A stretch of DNA of 35,721 bases from DATHVI01 sp035461385. GTDB taxonomy: Bacteria > Actinomycetota > Thermoleophilia > Solirubrobacterales > 70-9. Location: NCBI GenBank assembly GCA_035461385.1, contig DATHVI010000203.1:1-35721 (forward strand), in the 5' to 3' direction. Of this stretch, positions 13,914 through 21,666 are shown one piece after another. The notes beneath the pieces are model-generated. The model ran no database searches and had not been told where the DNA came from. It saw nothing but the letters and a program-made list of their open reading frames with translations. The position numbers and the translations under genes are program-made. The number at the start of each line of letters is the position of its first letter. The first letter of the stretch is position 1.

Positions 13914-15281
13914 GTGAGCGAGTCAACGGCGCAGCTCGACCACCGCCATCTCTGGCACCCGTTCACCCAGCAGCAGGGGTGGTGCGAGGAGGAGCCGGTG
14001 GTGATCGAGGGGGCCGAGGGGACCGACCTGATCGACAGCGACGGCCGTCGCTACATCGACGGCACCTCGTCGCTTTGGTGCAACGTCCACGGGCACCGCA
14101 ACCCGCGGGTCGACCGCGCGGTGCGGGCGCAGCTCGCGAGGGTCGCGCACTCGACGATGCTCGGGCTCACCCACCCCGCCGCCGCCGACCTCGCCGCGGA
14201 GCTGGCGGCGATCGCGCCGCCGGGGCTGACCCGGGTCTTCTACTCGGACTCGGGGTCGACCGCGACCGAGATCGCGCTCAAGATGGCGTTCCAGTACTGG
14301 CAGCAGCGGGGCGGCCAGCACCGGCGACGGACCGCCTTCGTCAGCCTCCGCGACGGCTACCACGGCGACACGATCGGCGCCGTGTCGGTCGGCGGGATCG
14401 ACCTCTTCCACGGCGCCTACGGGCCGCTGCTGTTCCGCTCGCGCCGGGTCGAGCCCGGCGACGCCGCAGAGCTCGAGCGGGTGCTCGAGCTCCACCAGGA
14501 GGAGATCGCGGCGGTGATCGTCGAGCCGCTCGTCCAGGGCGCCGCCGGGATCAGGGTCCAGCCACCCGGCTACCTGCGCCGGGTGCGCGAGCTCTGCGAT
14601 TGCCACGACGCGTTCCTGATCTGCGACGAGGTCGCGACCGGGTTCGGGCGCACGGGGACGATGTTCGCCTGCGAGCAGGAGCGGGTCGCGCCCGACTTCC
14701 TCTGCCTCGGCAAGGGGCTCACCGGGGGCTACCTGCCGCTCGCCGCCACGCTCACGACCGAGCGCGTCTACGAAGGGTTCCTCGGCGCCCACGAGGACTA
14801 CCGCACCTTCTTCCACGGCCACACCTTCACCGGCAACCCGCTCGCCTGCGCGGCGGCGCTCGCGAGCCTCGAGGTCTTCCGCGAGGAGGGCACGCTGCTT
14901 CGCCTGCAGCCGAAGATCCGCCTCCTCGGCGAGCTGCTCGAGCCGATCGCGGCGATGCCGGAGGTCGCCGAGGTCCGGGGCCGCGGGTTCATGGTCGGGA
15001 TCGACCTCGGCGAGCACGAGCCGGCCCTGCGGCTCGGCCACCGGGTGACGCTCGCGGCGCGTGAGCGCGGGGTGATCGTCCGCCCGCTCGGCGACGTCAT
15101 CGTCCTGATGCCGCCGCTCGCGATCAGCAAGGCCGACCTGAGGCGGCTGGTCGAGGTCGTCGGCGAGTCGATCCGGGCGGCTTACGAGGGGGCGTACGGC
15201 GGGAGTCGGCGCGAGGGCACGGTCGAGCCGCTGCCTGCGCCGGCGCCCGCCGCCCAGGGCGAGGCAAGGCACGCGGCCTAG
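13914..15281 (+). CDS. bioA: Adenosylmethionine-8-amino-7-oxononanoate aminotransferase
   Basis: This 455-aa class III PLP aminotransferase makes 7,8-diaminononanoate, with SAM as the amino donor. WHPFTQ (14-19) near the N-terminus and DGTSSLWCNVHGHR (49-62) are BioA hallmarks. SGSTATEIALKMA and GYHGDT bind PLP phosphate, D238 lies in ICDEVATGFGRTG, and the Schiff-base Lys is K267 in CLGKGLTGGYLPL. The C-terminus has about 25 extra Ala/Pro-rich residues. The gene completes bioBFDA, although bioD and bioA are 2.5 kb apart. No bioC, bioH, bioW or bioI for making pimelate is in the window. Confidence 0.96.
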   Translation: MSESTAQLDHRHLWHPFTQQQGWCEEEPVVIEGAEGTDLIDSDGRRYIDGTSSLWCNVHGHRNPRVDRAVRAQLARVAHSTMLGLTHPAAADLAAELAAIAPPGLTRVFYSDSGSTATEIALKMAFQYWQQRGGQHRRRTAFVSLRDGYHGDTIGAVSVGGIDLFHGAYGPLLFRSRRVEPGDAAELERVLELHQEEIAAVIVEPLVQGAAGIRVQPPGYLRRVRELCDCHDAFLICDEVATGFGRTGTMFACEQERVAPDFLCLGKGLTGGYLPLAATLTTERVYEGFLGAHEDYRTFFHGHTFTGNPLACAAALASLEVFREEGTLLRLQPKIRLLGELLEPIAAMPEVAEVRGRGFMVGIDLGEHEPALRLGHRVTLAARERGVIVRPLGDVIVLMPPLAISKADLRRLVEVVGESIRAAYEGAYGGSRREGTVEPLPAPAPAAQGEARHAA

Positions 15282-15385
15282 CGGGACTCGAGTCGTCGCG
15301 AGGATTCGCGATCAGGCATCCCGACGACGCTCGATCGCGAAAGCTCGACGAACGGTCGTCGCTCGGTCCCGGGCAGCGTGACCTG

Positions 15386-15414
15386 TTGTGCCGCCGCCTG
15401 TGATCGCCGATAGT
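15386..15414 (+). promoter_or_regulatory. Possible promoter of the sigma factor gene
   Basis: TTGTGC (15386-15391), a 17-nt spacer and GATAGT (15409-15414) form a weak housekeeping-type promoter. If it is real, the ATG at 15423 would be leaderless and the ATG at 15453 would have a short leader. Confidence 0.35.
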
Positions 15415-15452
15415 CCTCTGTGATGAGAGCCGGCGACGGCCGTAGTAGGGGC

Positions 15453-15986
15453 ATGAGCGAGACGCTGGTCGCACCGGCCGAGCAGGCGCCGAGCGAGGCC
15501 GAGGTCGAGTTCGCCGAGCTCTACCGGGCGAGCCGCGACGACGTCTTCGCCTACGTCGCCGGGCTGCTGCGCGACCGCGCCGCGGCCGAGGACGTGACCG
15601 CGCTCGCGTTCGAGCGCGCCTACCGCCGCCGCAAGAGCTTCAACCCGAAGCGGGGCACGCGCCGGGCGTGGCTGTTCGGGATCGCGCGCAACGCGGCGCT
15701 CGACGAGCTGCGGCGGCGTAAGCGCCAGGCGACGCTCGCCGCCGAGCCCGCGGATGAGGACGGGTCCGTCGCCGAGGAGGCGGCCGAGGTCGCGCTCCGG
15801 CGCGCGGCGCTTCGCCAGGCGATCGCGGGGCTCAGCGCCCGCGAGCGCGAGCTCGTGGCGCTGAAGTTCTTCGCCGGGCTCGGCAACGGCGAGATCGCGA
15901 CCGTGATCGGGACCAGCGAGTCGAATGCGGGGACGAAGATCCACCGCGTGCTCGAGAAACTGAGGAGGGCTTGCGATGAGGCTTGA
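15453..15986 (+). CDS. RNA polymerase sigma factor, ECF (sigma-70 family)
   Basis: This 177-aa protein has only sigma regions 2 and 4. Region 2 spans FAELYRASRDDVFAYV to AAAEDVTALAFERAYRR, where the -10 element and core polymerase are contacted. Region 4 is LSARERELVALKFFAGLGNGEIATVIGTSESNAGTKIHRVLEKLRR, a helix-turn-helix that reads the -35. The start is uncertain: GTG 15420, ATG 15423 and ATG 15453 are in frame. I chose 15453, giving MSETLVAP, because AGGGG precedes it and the extra residues look unconserved. The stop overlaps the next gene by 11 bases, which indicates a sigma/anti-sigma pair. Confidence 0.9.
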   Translation: MSETLVAPAEQAPSEAEVEFAELYRASRDDVFAYVAGLLRDRAAAEDVTALAFERAYRRRKSFNPKRGTRRAWLFGIARNAALDELRRRKRQATLAAEPADEDGSVAEEAAEVALRRAALRQAIAGLSARERELVALKFFAGLGNGEIATVIGTSESNAGTKIHRVLEKLRRACDEA

Positions 15987-17166
15987 GGAGCTGGAGCGCG
16001 AGCTCCGCGAGGAGCGGCCGGAGATCGAGCCGGACTTCGCCACCCGCCTCGACGAGTGGGCCGCCCGCGGGTTCCCGCGGGGCGGCGAGCTCGATCCGAG
16101 GCGGGAGCGGCGCGGTCGCGGGCCGTTTGGGCTGCTTCCGGCGCGCCGTCCCGATCCCGGTGCGGCGAGCAAGCGCCGGCGGCGCCGCAGATGGGCCTCC
16201 GGCGACGCCCTCGCCGCCACGGTCAGCAGCGGGCTATTGCTCTTCCTGGTCGTCGGGGTCGTCGCGCTTACCCAGGTTGAGACGGGTGGGGAGGACCATG
16301 CCGGCGACGACGGCGGCGAGGTCGCAGCCGAGTCGGCGGACTCGGGACGGCAGGAGTTCACCCCGCAGTCCGGCGGTGACCAGAGCGAGGAGGCGCGCGA
16401 CGAGCTCGCTCCGGCGGTCGGTCAGTCGTCCCGCTTCCAGAGCTTCTCCGACAGCGACGCCGGCCCGAACCGCCGCCGCCAGGCCCAGACGGTCTCGCTC
16501 GCGCTCGCGACCCCGCCGGCCGAGTTCCGCGAGTCCGCCGACGGGGTGCTCGGCGTCGTCGCGGATCACAACGGCTTCGTGATGAACTCGAGCGTCTCCG
16601 GCGGCGACCCGGAGGTCGCCGGGGCGAAGCCTGGGCGCGCGCAGTTCGACCTCCGGATCCCGGCCGGCCAGCTCCAGGCCGCGCTCGCCGCGCTCTCCGA
16701 CCTCGGCCATCTCGTCTCGCGCACCGACGGCACCCGCGACATCACCGCGCGGTTCGAGTCCGCCCAGGACCGGATCGAGACCTTCACCGCCACCCGCGAC
16801 CGGCTTCTGCGCCAGCTCGAGGAGGCGTTCACCGAGACCGAGCAGCAGAGCATCCGCCGCCGGCTGCGGATCGTCGAGAACCAGCTCGAGAACGCGCGCG
16901 AGGATCTCGCCCGCGCGCAGCAGCGCGTTCGGATGGTCCCGGTCGGCGTGACGATCGCCGCCGACGAGTCGATCGAAGATGAGAGCGGCGCCTGGGGGGT
17001 CGGCGACGCCTGGGGCGCGGCCCGGGACGTCTTGCGGGTCGCGCTCGGGGTCGCGCTGATCGCCGCCGCGGTGATCCTGCCGCTCGCGCTGATCGCGCTC
17101 GTCGCGTTCCTCGCCTGGCGGCTCGTCGCCAGGATCGGCCGCGAGCGCGCCCTCGACGAGCTCTGA
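15976..17166 (+). CDS. DUF4349 membrane protein, putative anti-sigma factor
   Basis: This 396-aa protein has a cytoplasmic N-terminus (1-75) with acidic then very basic stretches. A first membrane helix lies near 78-98, and an extracytoplasmic domain follows that matches DUF4349: AQTVSLALATPPAEF, FDLRIPAGQLQAALAALSDLG and DITARFESAQDRIETFTATRDRLL. A coiled-coil-like segment (LEEAFTETEQQSIRRRLRIVENQLENARED) and a C-terminal membrane hairpin near 345-388 complete it. Its 11-base overlap with the ECF sigma gene suggests that the N-terminal part holds the sigma factor and the DUF4349 part senses an envelope signal. I see no canonical zinc anti-sigma HxxxCxxC motif. Confidence 0.8.
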   Translation: MRLEELERELREERPEIEPDFATRLDEWAARGFPRGGELDPRRERRGRGPFGLLPARRPDPGAASKRRRRRRWASGDALAATVSSGLLLFLVVGVVALTQVETGGEDHAGDDGGEVAAESADSGRQEFTPQSGGDQSEEARDELAPAVGQSSRFQSFSDSDAGPNRRRQAQTVSLALATPPAEFRESADGVLGVVADHNGFVMNSSVSGGDPEVAGAKPGRAQFDLRIPAGQLQAALAALSDLGHLVSRTDGTRDITARFESAQDRIETFTATRDRLLRQLEEAFTETEQQSIRRRLRIVENQLENAREDLARAQQRVRMVPVGVTIAADESIEDESGAWGVGDAWGAARDVLRVALGVALIAAAVILPLALIALVAFLAWRLVARIGRERALDEL

Positions 17167-17191
17167 GCCATCGTCGCGGCTTGCCGCCGGA

Positions 17192-17377
17192 CTACTCCTC
17201 GTAGGGCTCGAAGTCCGCCTTACGGGCTCCGCAGACCGGGCAGAACCAGGTATCGGGGATGTCGTCGAACGCGGTCCCCGGCGGGATGCCGCCATCCGGG
17301 TCGCCCTCGTCGGGGTCGTAGATGAACCCGCACGAGGTGCACATCCAAAGCTGCTTGGTCTGGGTCTCGGCACTCAT
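17192..17377 (-). CDS. Rubredoxin
   Basis: This 61-aa electron carrier has one iron bound by C13, C16, C46 and C49, in WMCTSCGFIYDPDEG and DTWFCPVCGARKADFEPYEE. These are textbook rubredoxin blocks. The first eight residues (MSAETQTK) are a short extension. ATG 17377 has AGGAG on the minus strand (17384-17388), giving a clear ribosome site. It stands alone, convergent with the DUF4349 gene and divergent from the Nudix gene. No alkane hydroxylase or rubredoxin reductase is adjacent, so its redox partner is unknown. Confidence 0.96.
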   Translation of the reverse strand: MSAETQTKQLWMCTSCGFIYDPDEGDPDGGIPPGTAFDDIPDTWFCPVCGARKADFEPYEE

Positions 17378-17465
17378 CGCTAACTCCTGCGGCGGCGACT
17401 CGGCCGCCTTACCAGCTCTCGGGCGGCAAGGCTAGCTGACGCCCGGGGTCGCCGCGCCACCCGGA

Positions 17466-17471
17466 TACGCT
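17466..17471 (+). promoter_or_regulatory. -10 box TACGCT for the Nudix gene (leaderless)
   Basis: TACGCT is followed by 8 nt and then GTG 17480, identical in hexamer and spacing to the box at 1166. Confidence 0.55.
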
Positions 17472-17479
17472 CCCGAGCC

Positions 17480-18067
17480 GTGGAAGCAGCGCCCGCCACC
17501 CCCCGCCCGGCGGCGACCGTGATCCTGCTTCGCCGCGGCGGACGACACCGCCAGCGCCGGGTCGAGGTGCTGCTCGTCCGCCGGGCGGAGGGCGCCTCGT
17601 TCATGCCGGGCGTGTGGGTCTTCCCCGGCGGCGCGATCGAGCCTGACGAGGACCCCGCCGCCTGCGCGGCGCGCGAGCTCGCCGAGGAGGCCGGGATCGA
17701 GCTCCCCGACCCCGGCGACCTCGTGCTCTTCTCGCGCTGGATCACCCCGGAGGTCGTACCGGTGCGCTTCGACACCCACTTTCTCGTCGGGCTCGCTCCG
17801 CCCCACTCCCCGCCGCGCCCCGACGGGACCGAGGTTTCCGAGGCCGCGTGGTTCGAGCCGCGTGCCGCCATCGACGCCCAGCAGGCGGGCGAGATCGAGC
17901 TCGTCTTCCCGACGGTGAAGACGCTCGAGTCGCTGCTCGCCTTCGCGAGCGCCGACGAGGTGATCGCCGCCGCCCGCGAGCGCACCGTCGAGCCGATCCT
18001 CCCGCGCGTCGTCGGCACCCGCGAGCGGCACCGGATCCTGCTTCCAGGCGACCCCGGATACGAGTAG
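17480..18067 (+). CDS. Nudix hydrolase, NUDT19/acyl-CoA diphosphatase-like
   Basis: This 195-aa protein has a perfect Nudix box Gx5Ex7REUxEExGU at residues 51-73 (GAIEPDE...RELAEEAGI), which binds the divalent metal and attacks a diphosphate bond. The run before it, FMPGVWVFPGG, is typical of the NUDT7/NUDT19-like branch that cleaves CoA and acyl-CoA. Given the CoA-related genes in the window, this is a reasonable guess but is not proven. EAAWFEPRAAI is the usual later block. It lies 36 nt upstream of the PNPOx-like gene in the same direction. Confidence 0.88.
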   Translation: MEAAPATPRPAATVILLRRGGRHRQRRVEVLLVRRAEGASFMPGVWVFPGGAIEPDEDPAACAARELAEEAGIELPDPGDLVLFSRWITPEVVPVRFDTHFLVGLAPPHSPPRPDGTEVSEAAWFEPRAAIDAQQAGEIELVFPTVKTLESLLAFASADEVIAAARERTVEPILPRVVGTRERHRILLPGDPGYE

Positions 18068-18090
18068 CGGCGAGTCCCGCTCCGGCGGGA

Positions 18091-18096
18091 TAAGGT
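18091..18096 (+). promoter_or_regulatory. Possible -10 box TAAGGT for the PNPOx-like gene (leaderless)
   Basis: TAAGGT is followed by 7 nt and then GTG 18104. It favours that start over the GTG at 18095, which overlaps the box. Confidence 0.4.
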
Positions 18097-18103
18097 GAAC
18101 GTC

Positions 18104-19075
18104 GTGACGAGCAGCCTCCCGCGTCGGGCGCGCGACTGCTTCGAGCGCTTCATCACCTGCGAGTACGTGACGATCGACTCGCGTCAGCGGCCGATCGTCT
18201 GGCCGGTCACTCCCTATTACCGCCAGGGCGCGGCGACGATCGACGTCACCACCGGCCTCGGCTACCCGAAGAAGGCCGACGATGCCGCCCGCAACCCCCA
18301 CGTCGCGCTGTTGTTCTCGGACCCGACCGGATCGGGGATCGAGGCCGGGACCCGGGTGCTCGTCCAGGGGACGGCCGAGATCGACGAACGCGACCCCGAG
18401 GCGAACCGCCGGCGCTACTGGCGCGAGTCGCGCGAGAAGCTCCCGGGGATGCAGCGGATGCATCCCCCGCGGCCGCTGCGACCGCTGTTCAGCTGGTACT
18501 ACACGCGGATCTACGTCAAGGTCCGCCCCGAGCGGGTCTTCCTCTGGCCCGACGGCGATCAGACGAAGCCGCCGGAGGTCCTCGACGCACACCTCGAGGA
18601 GGTGCGCTCGGGGCAGAGCGAGGAGCCGCTCGAGCCGCACGAGCCCGTCGAGGGCGGGCCCGTCGCCTGGCACCCGCGGCTCGGCGAGCTCGGGAGCCGC
18701 CATCCGACCGCGGTCGTCGCCTGGGTCGCCCCCGACGGCTTCCCGCTCGCGGCGAGGCTCCCGGTGAGCCCGGACGCCACCGCGCGCCGGATCGCCCTCG
18801 AAGCCGAGCCGGCCGGCCTGCCGCTAACCGCCGGCCGCGCCTGCCTCGTCGCCCACGCGCACGACGAGCGCTTCTCCTGGCAGGAGAACTTCCAGGTCCG
18901 CGGCGACCTCGTCCGCGACGGCGACCGCTGGGCGATCGTCCCCCACAAGCTCCTCGGCGGCTTCGAGCTCCCCGACGAGAGCATCGCCGCCCGCTATCGC
19001 CGCAACCTCGGCAAGGCGGTCCGCTTCTGGCGCGCGGCACGCCGCAGGCGCAGCGGGCCTGACACAGCTAGGTGA
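18104..19075 (+). CDS. Two-lobed PNPOx-like flavin/F420-binding split-barrel protein
   Basis: This protein of about 323 aa has an N-terminal half (to about residue 150) that matches the pyridoxamine-5'-phosphate-oxidase-like split barrel: CEYVTIDSRQRPIVWPVTPYY, IDVTTGLGYPKKADDAARNPHVALLFSDPTGSG and VLVQGTAEIDE. The second half (HPTAVVAWVAPDGFPLAARLPV, ACLVAHAHDERFSWQENFQVRGDL) looks like a diverged second barrel, followed by a basic C-terminus. Proteins with two such lobes in actinobacteria bind FMN, F420 or haem and reduce varied substrates. The cofactor here is not readable. GTG 18095 is an alternative start. It is probably co-expressed with the Nudix gene. Confidence 0.75.
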   Translation: MTSSLPRRARDCFERFITCEYVTIDSRQRPIVWPVTPYYRQGAATIDVTTGLGYPKKADDAARNPHVALLFSDPTGSGIEAGTRVLVQGTAEIDERDPEANRRRYWRESREKLPGMQRMHPPRPLRPLFSWYYTRIYVKVRPERVFLWPDGDQTKPPEVLDAHLEEVRSGQSEEPLEPHEPVEGGPVAWHPRLGELGSRHPTAVVAWVAPDGFPLAARLPVSPDATARRIALEAEPAGLPLTAGRACLVAHAHDERFSWQENFQVRGDLVRDGDRWAIVPHKLLGGFELPDESIAARYRRNLGKAVRFWRAARRRRSGPDTAR

Positions 19076-19287
19076 GCGCCCGTCGCCGGGCGCGCTCGCA
19101 TCGACGCAAAGAGAGGCGCGTTGGGGCGCGTGCTCGCGCCGATCGACGGAGCGTTCGAGCTCGCCGCATCGCCCCGCCTCGCCGACGCCGACCAGCTGCT
19201 CGGCATCGCACGGCGCCGGCGGTCCTACCGCCCCAGCGAGGGGGCGGTAGGACCGTTCCGACGCTACCGCGCTTGCGGTTCAGCGGA
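19076..19287. other. Intergenic region between convergent genes
   Basis: An open frame from 19121 runs through here, but it reads through the hairpin at 19220-19255 and into the end of the isomerase gene and resembles nothing known. Apart from the hairpin I see no feature. Confidence 0.5.
19220..19255. terminator. Perfect 15-bp hairpin between convergent genes
   Basis: The arms at 19220-19234 and 19241-19255 (CGGTCCTACCGCCCC and its inverse complement) flank the 6-nt loop AGCGAG. It lies 145 nt after the PNPOx-like gene and 33 nt from the end of the isomerase gene, so it can serve both strands. Only a weak TT follows on the plus strand. Confidence 0.65.
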
Positions 19288-20283
19288 TCAGAAGACCAGG
19301 CAGTCGACGTACTCGAAGCTCTCCGCGGCGAACGAGAACGGCTCCACCGGCGGATCCTGCTCGATGATGTAGTACCTGACCTTCCCCTGTGCGGCCTGGA
19401 AGACGGCCTCCCAGTCGACGTCGCCCTGTCCGATCGTCACCTGCTCCCACTGCTGGTCGGGCACGAAGACGATCGCGTCCTTCACGTGGAGCGAGGAGAT
19501 CCGGTCGCCGTACTGCTCGATCAGCGCCGGGGCGTCCACGCCGGCAATCGTGGCCCAGCCGACGTCGAGCTGGAAGTCCACGTACCGCGGGTCGGTGTTC
19601 TCGGCGAGGATCTGCCACGCGCTCTTGAGCGTGCCGTCGCCCTCGGCGTCGACGTACATCGTCGTGAACTCGGCCCTGTGGTTGTGACCGAAGATCGGCC
19701 CGGTGCCGTTCTTCTTCGAGAGCTCGCCGAGCTGGTTCAGCGTCTCCGCCGTCGCCAGGGTGTTCTCGTAGCTGCCGATCCCGGGCGGTGCGAACCCGCC
19801 TGAGCCGGTCATGTGCTGGCCCAGGAGCTTCGCGTCGGCCAGGTTGGCCTCCCAGGTGTTCGGGTTCGTGGACATGTGCCGCGATGGCACCTTGAGGCCG
19901 TACTCGTCGGCCAGCGCCTTGAACTCCTCGACCGTGAGCCCATGGAAGCTGAACGGCTCGATCTTGGTGTAGCCGACCTCGCTCAGGAACTCGAACACGA
20001 ACTCCAGCCGCTCAGCCTGGCTGGCTTCCGGCCCGGGCGCGCCTTCCGGCGCCTCGTCCGCACGGGCGCCGCTGCCGATGTAGCGGTTGAACGTCCACAG
20101 CTGGATCGAGATCTTGCTCGCGGGTACGGTCCGCCCCGTGGCGCAGTTCGCCGGATCGGCCTTCGGCGGCTGCTGCGCAGTCGCCCCTCTCGGGCCCACG
20201 AGCGCAACCAGAAACGCCAGTACGGCCGCGAGGCCGACGACAAACAGAAGCCGGCTCGGCTTCCGCTCAGTAATGACCTCCAC
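19288..20283 (-). CDS. Secreted sugar phosphate isomerase/epimerase-fold protein
   Basis: This 331-aa protein has a Sec signal peptide at 1-36 (RLLFVVGLAAVLAFLVALVG, cleavage after ATA). The mature part is a xylose-isomerase-like TIM barrel: SIQLWTFN (first strand), EVGYTKIEPFSFHGLTVEEFKALADEYGL, IFGHNHRAEF, YVDFQLDVGWA, ISSLHVKDAIVF and KVRYYIIEQDP. The Glu, His, Asp, His and Glu positions that hold the metal in this fold are all present. The substrate is unknown. Related secreted proteins occur in sugar and inositol utilisation. The start is GTG 20283, with AGGAGG at 20289-20294. A longer frame to 20379 has no ribosome site. No transporter or dehydrogenase is adjacent. Confidence 0.88.
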   Translation of the reverse strand: MEVITERKPSRLLFVVGLAAVLAFLVALVGPRGATAQQPPKADPANCATGRTVPASKISIQLWTFNRYIGSGARADEAPEGAPGPEASQAERLEFVFEFLSEVGYTKIEPFSFHGLTVEEFKALADEYGLKVPSRHMSTNPNTWEANLADAKLLGQHMTGSGGFAPPGIGSYENTLATAETLNQLGELSKKNGTGPIFGHNHRAEFTTMYVDAEGDGTLKSAWQILAENTDPRYVDFQLDVGWATIAGVDAPALIEQYGDRISSLHVKDAIVFVPDQQWEQVTIGQGDVDWEAVFQAAQGKVRYYIIEQDPPVEPFSFAAESFEYVDCLVF

Positions 20284-20632
20284 GACGTCCTCCTTCCTTC
20301 CGTCGTTTGGGCGCCCTCCCCCCCCGGAACGACGCCATTGCGAAAATACGCGGGGACTTTGGCCCAGCGCAGAAAGCATTCTGTCACCTCGGCGCGCAAA
20401 AGCCTTGGCCGACTTCGGCGGAGCCCGCGCCCCAGACGCGCGGGCGTTCAGTCGAACTTTGGATTTTCCTCGTCATTTGCTGGTGAACCGGCGACTTGCG
20501 CGCCGCGTTCGGCGGGAGTTCTTGCCCGCCGTTTGGCTGACTGAGGGAGCTCGCGCCCGGGGCAGACGAAGCCGGTCCTCTGGGCGGGCCCGAGCGCCGG
20601 CGTGGATGCCTCCCCCGCGCGACGTGCGGGCG
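20284..20632. other. 349-bp gap: isomerase leader and possible hydrolase terminator
   Basis: The left part holds the ribosome site of the isomerase gene and a possible -10 box TATTTT on the minus strand (20343-20348). The right part has two 7-bp hairpins: 20423-20445 (9-nt loop) and 20510-20531 (8-nt loop). Both lie downstream of the hydrolase gene and may end its transcript. It is locally AT-richer than the neighbours. Frames crossing it look non-coding. Confidence 0.4.
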
Positions 20633-21505
20633 TCAGGTGTCGTCGCCGAGGACGTCGCGCAGTTTGCGGGCGAAGGCCTCGGGTTGGCCGGAGTAGTCGA
20701 ACTCGCCGCCGAGGAAGCCGCCGTGGTGGCTCGGGAACACGGTCGCCCGTTGACCGAGCAGCTCGGCGGTGGCGATCGCCGTGCGTCCGGTGAAGGTGTC
20801 CCGGGACTCCTCCCCTACGGCGATCACGATGCGGGTCGGCGCCGCTACCAGCGCGTCGACGTCGGGCCGATAGCTGCTGACCGCCCAGGACCGGTCGGAG
20901 AGCAGCGGGTCGTCACGGGAGCCGTCGTCGTCGGTCGGCATCCCGAGCCCGGCGGGGTCCGGCGCGGGCCGGGCGAAGTACTCGTCGGTGAACTCGCCGC
21001 GCCACGACGTCATCGCGATGAAGGCCGCCATGCCGGCGCTCGACCCGTTGGCCTCGTACGCGTCCCGGACGCCGGCGCGGGCGCGCTCGGCCGCGGCGGC
21101 GTCGGGGAGCAGCGGGATCAGCGGCGGCTCGTGTGCCACCAGGGTGGTCACGTCGTTGGGGTGGGCGGCCACCAGCGCGAGCGCGGTCACCGCGCCGCCG
21201 CTGCTCGCGAAGATCTCGACCGGGCCCACCGCGAGCGCCTCGATGACGGCGTGCACATCGTCGGCTTGGACCGTGGGCGCGTGGTCGACCCGGCCGTCCT
21301 TGCGGATGCTGCGCCCGAGCCCGCGCGGGTCGTAGGTGACCACGGTGCGGTCCGGGAGGTGCGACGCCAGCGTGGCGAAGCCGCCGGCGTCCATGGGCTG
21401 GCCGATCATGAACAGCGGCGGGCGTCCGTCCTCGGGGGGCAGCGGGCCGCGGAGGTCGTAGCCGATGTCGACCTCGGCGGTTTCGAGCAGGTGGGTCGTC
21501 GTCAT
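20633..21505 (-). CDS. Alpha/beta-hydrolase
   Basis: This 290-aa soluble hydrolase has the oxyanion region LFMIGQPMDAGGF (31-43), then VVTYDPRGLGRS (55-66). The nucleophile elbow is FASSGGAV, with S102 as the likely Ser, and the catalytic His lies in FPSHHGGFLG near the C-terminus. The elbow AxSxG departs from GxSxG at the first small residue, which is tolerated. I cannot tell esterase, epoxide hydrolase or another activity apart. ATG 21505 gives MTTTHLLET. A possible -10 box TAGTTT lies at 21532-21537. No partner gene is adjacent. Codon use seems richer in GTG and GGC than nearby genes, by eye only. Confidence 0.85.
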   Translation of the reverse strand: MTTTHLLETAEVDIGYDLRGPLPPEDGRPPLFMIGQPMDAGGFATLASHLPDRTVVTYDPRGLGRSIRKDGRVDHAPTVQADDVHAVIEALAVGPVEIFASSGGAVTALALVAAHPNDVTTLVAHEPPLIPLLPDAAAAERARAGVRDAYEANGSSAGMAAFIAMTSWRGEFTDEYFARPAPDPAGLGMPTDDDGSRDDPLLSDRSWAVSSYRPDVDALVAAPTRIVIAVGEESRDTFTGRTAIATAELLGQRATVFPSHHGGFLGGEFDYSGQPEAFARKLRDVLGDDT

Positions 21506-21653
21506 CGCAGTTCAGACCTCACCCGTGGTGAAAACTAATCGGACCTACGCCCGACCGAAAGCGACCCGCAGGCGGGCTTCCGCTGCGCGCGGCGAAGAGG
21601 CGCACGCGCCGACCGCCAGCGGTGGCGGTGCGGTAGCGAGTTTCGGTGTCGGC

Positions 21654-21659
21654 TACGCT
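21654..21659 (+). promoter_or_regulatory. -10 box TACGCT for the GNAT gene (leaderless)
   Basis: TACGCT is followed by 7 nt and then ATG 21667, which makes this ATG more likely than the upstream in-frame start at 21646. Confidence 0.55.
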
Positions 21660-21666
21660 CGGCGCG

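Noticed and set aside
12880..13917. Long plus-strand frame before bioA
   Set aside because: It overlaps the CGNR gene in another frame, and its translation is Arg/Gly/Ala-rich with no domain.
14913..14924. AAGATCCGCCTC within bioA, matching one arm of the hairpin repeat
   Set aside because: It lies in conserved coding sequence, has no opposing arm and is explained by codon use.
19121..19372. Possible 83-aa gene between the PNPOx-like and isomerase genes
   Set aside because: It reads through a 15-bp perfect hairpin into the antisense of the isomerase gene, and it has no promoter or ribosome site.
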